Assembly (NCBI RefSeq): GCF_000406105.1
Contig: NZ_CM001974.1
Coordinates: forward strand, 691,685-755,684
DNA: 64,000 bases
Direction: 5' to 3'
Source: Dickeya chrysanthemi NCPPB 402
GTDB lineage: Bacteria > Pseudomonadota > Gammaproteobacteria > Enterobacterales > Enterobacteriaceae
In this document: in pieces, positions 61,874 to 64,000 of the stretch
Layout: each line of letters starts with the position of its first letter
Position numbering within the stretch: position 1 is the first letter of the stretch
Translations under genes and position numbers: made by a program
Notes under the pieces: model-generated
Told to the model about the DNA's origin: nothing
Databases searched by the model: none
Seen by the model: the letters and a program-made list of their open reading frames with translations, nothing else

Positions 61874-61961
61874 TTTTGTTTGTGCCATAATCGGCCGTTT
61901 CTACTGGCTTCCTTTTTTAGATAAAGGATAAAAAACAGCGTCTATTGCGGGAAAAGTGTGC

Positions 61962-64000
61962 ATGGATAAGATCGAAATTCGTGGTGCCCGTACCCATAAC
62001 CTGAAGAATATCAACCTGATTATTCCACGCGACAAACTGATCGTCGTGACGGGGTTATCCGGTTCTGGCAAATCCTCGCTGGCGTTCGACACGCTGTATG
62101 CCGAAGGGCAGCGTCGTTATGTGGAGTCGTTGTCGGCCTACGCTCGCCAGTTCCTGTCGTTGATGGAAAAGCCGGATGTGGACCATATCGAAGGGTTGTC
62201 ACCCGCCATTTCCATCGAGCAAAAATCCACCTCGCACAACCCACGTTCCACCGTCGGCACCATCACGGAAATCCACGACTACCTGCGCCTGCTGTTCGCC
62301 CGCGTCGGCGAGCCGCGCTGCCCGGATCACGATATTCCGCTGGATGCCCAGACCGTCAGCCAGATGGTGGATAACGTCTTGTCGCAGCCGGAAGGCAAAC
62401 GGCTGATGCTGCTGGCGCCGATCGTGAAAGAACGCAAGGGCGAACACACCAAAACGCTGGAAAACCTGGCGACGCAGGGCTACATCCGTGCCCGTATCGA
62501 CGGTGAAGTGTGCGACCTGTCGGACCCGCCGAAACTGGAGTTGCAGAAAAAGCACACCATCGAAGTGGTGGTCGATCGCTTTAAAGTGCGCAACGATTTG
62601 GCGCAGCGTCTGGCGGAATCGTTTGAAACCTCGCTGGAGCTGTCCGGCGGCACCGCCGTGGTGGCGGATATGGATGACCCGAACGCGCCGGAACTGCTGT
62701 TCTCCGCCAATTTCGCCTGCCCGGTGTGCGGTTACAGCATGCATGAGCTGGAGCCGAGGCTGTTTTCGTTCAACAACCCGGCGGGTGCCTGCCCGACCTG
62801 CGACGGGCTGGGCGTGCAGCAGTTTTTCGACCCGGCGCGCGTGGTGCAAAACGGCGAGCTGTCGCTGGCCGGCGGCGCGATCCGCGGTTGGGATCGCCGT
62901 AATTTCTACTATTTCCAGATGCTGCGTTCGCTGGCGGAGCATTACGAGTTTGATGTCGAAGCGCCGTTCGATAGCCTCAGCCCGGCGCTTCAAAAAGTGA
63001 TTCTGTACGGCTCCGGCAAAGAAAATATCGAGTTTAAGTACATCAACGATCGTGGTGATACCTCGGTGCGCCGTCATCCGTTCGAGGGGGTGCTCAACAA
63101 TATGGAGCGCCGCTACAAAGAAACCGAATCGACAGCCGTACGTGAAGAACTGGCGAAATTCATCAGCAACCGGTCGTGCGCCAGTTGTAACGGTACCCGC
63201 CTGCGTGAAGAGGCGCGCCACGTCTATGTAGAACAGACCACGCTACCGCAGATTGCCGATATGAGCATCGGCCATGCGATGGAGTTTTTCCATAACATCA
63301 AGCTGAGCGGCCAACGGGCGAAAATCGCCGAAAAAGTGCTGAAGGAAATCGGCGATCGTCTGCGTTTTCTGGTCAACGTCGGGTTGAATTACCTGTCGCT
63401 GTCGCGCTCGGCGGAAACCTTGTCCGGCGGCGAGGCGCAGCGTATTCGTCTGGCCAGCCAGATCGGCGCGGGCCTGGTCGGCGTGATGTACGTGCTGGAC
63501 GAGCCGTCTATTGGTTTGCACCAGCGCGACAACGAACGCCTGCTGGAGACCTTGATCCACCTGCGTAATCTCGGCAACACCGTGATTGTGGTGGAGCACG
63601 ATGAAGACGCCATCCGCGCCGCCGACCATATCATCGATATCGGCCCCGGCGCAGGCGTGCACGGCGGGCAGGTGATTGCCGAAGGGACGGCAACGCAGAT
63701 CATGGCGGTGCCGGAATCGCTGACCGGCCAGTTCCTGAGTGGGGCGCGCAAAATCGAGATCCCGGCGCAGCGTGTACCGGCGGACCCGGCTAAAGTGCTT
63801 AAGCTGATTGGCGCGCGCGGCAACAACCTGAAAGACGTCACCCTGACGCTGCCGGTCGGGTTGTTCACCTGCATTACCGGGGTGTCCGGCTCCGGCAAGT
63901 CGACGCTGATCAACGATACGCTGTTCCCAATCGCCCAGCGCCAGCTCAACGGCGGCGAACTGAACGAACCGGCGCCGTACCGTGACATTCAGGGGCTGGA
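61962..64000 (+). CDS. uvrA: Excinuclease ABC subunit A (3' end outside window)
   Basis: About 679 N-terminal residues of roughly 940. It starts [20 protein letters not shown]; Walker A of the first ATPase ([15 protein letters not shown]) is near 31-45. The zinc-module cysteine pairs appear in CPVCGYSM and CPTCDGLG. The signature [16 protein letters not shown] and Walker [14 protein letters not shown] follow, and the second Walker A ([13 protein letters not shown]) lies near the window edge. UvrA scans DNA for lesions with UvrB in nucleotide excision repair. Confidence 0.98.
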   Translation, partial: MDKIEIRGARTHNLKNINLIIPRDKLIVVTGLSGSGKSSLAFDTLYAEGQRRYVESLSAYARQFLSLMEKPDVDHIEGLSPAISIEQKSTSHNPRSTVGTITEIHDYLRLLFARVGEPRCPDHDIPLDAQTVSQMVDNVLSQPEGKRLMLLAPIVKERKGEHTKTLENLATQGYIRARIDGEVCDLSDPPKLELQKKHTIEVVVDRFKVRNDLAQRLAESFETSLELSGGTAVVADMDDPNAPELLFSANFACPVCGYSMHELEPRLFSFNNPAGACPTCDGLGVQQFFDPARVVQNGELSLAGGAIRGWDRRNFYYFQMLRSLAEHYEFDVEAPFDSLSPALQKVILYGSGKENIEFKYINDRGDTSVRRHPFEGVLNNMERRYKETESTAVREELAKFISNRSCASCNGTRLREEARHVYVEQTTLPQIADMSIGHAMEFFHNIKLSGQRAKIAEKVLKEIGDRLRFLVNVGLNYLSLSRSAETLSGGEAQRIRLASQIGAGLVGVMYVLDEPSIGLHQRDNERLLETLIHLRNLGNTVIVVEHDEDAIRAADHIIDIGPGAGVHGGQVIAEGTATQIMAVPESLTGQFLSGARKIEIPAQRVPADPAKVLKLIGARGNNLKDVTLTLPVGLFTCITGVSGSGKSTLINDTLFPIAQRQLNGGELNEPAPYRDIQGL

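Overview
The window is about 64 kb of enterobacterial chromosome, most likely from a soft-rot plant pathogen of the genus Dickeya (Pectobacteriaceae). This rests on enterobacterial housekeeping genes at the two ends (acnB-yacL; ssb divergent from uvrA with a LexA box), three ERIC elements, and large accessory carbohydrate-utilisation operons. The genus is an inference from gene content, not from a database search. No rRNA, tRNA, CRISPR array, integrase or transposase was seen.

Layout. 1-3.4 kb: end of acnB, yacL, a chemoreceptor. 3.4-12.9 kb: a divergent catabolic cluster for an unidentified acid sugar. The leftward operon holds an Fe-ADH, a DapA-type aldolase, a sodium/solute symporter, a cytoplasmic sialidase-fold protein, a YhcH/NanQ-type protein and an SDR. 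The rightward operon holds a DUF1537 four-carbon-acid kinase, a PdxA2-type dehydrogenase and a DeoR regulator. A near-ideal inverted repeat sits between them. 13.0-13.6 kb: a LOG cytokinin-type phosphoribohydrolase. 13.9-16.5 kb: a zinc-type ABC importer behind a strong Zur-box match, headed by an unannotated 34-residue membrane ORF translationally coupled to the ATPase.

16.7-28.0 kb: a divergent oligosaccharide locus. Leftward are an ABC substrate-binding protein, a half-length kinase paralogue and a BadF/GlcNAc-kinase-type kinase. Rightward are an 826-residue protein resembling (alpha/alpha)-toroid polysaccharide lyases, a GH105/GH88-type unsaturated uronyl hydrolase, CUT1 ABC transporter parts and a LacI regulator. 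Two copies of a perfect 14-bp palindrome lie between the arms. 28.1-35.7 kb: a TriABC-like RND efflux operon with two adaptors, one cut short by an in-frame amber codon, and its TetR regulator. 35.8-37.3 kb: a quinone-oxidoreductase/MarR pair.

37.4-58.9 kb: an extracellular contractile injection system (eCIS, Afp/PVC relatives), all on the minus strand: cap (DUF4255), unknown protein, sheath, two tube proteins, DUF5908, LysM tube-initiator, VgrG-like spike, PAAR tip, gp25, two large baseplate proteins, a fibre-like protein and a tape measure. The spike and tape-measure genes are each broken at a 7-nt homopolymer. No AAA+ ATPase or recognisable toxin lies in the window. A membrane protein with a possible peptidoglycan-binding domain and a GH18-like region follows the tape measure. 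59.3-64 kb: two small oxidoreductase genes, two small unknown ORFs, ssb and the start of uvrA.

A recurrent feature is short tandem duplications (11-19 bp period, 2-6 copies) at junctions between co-transcribed genes, often across or next to stop codons; I count nine.
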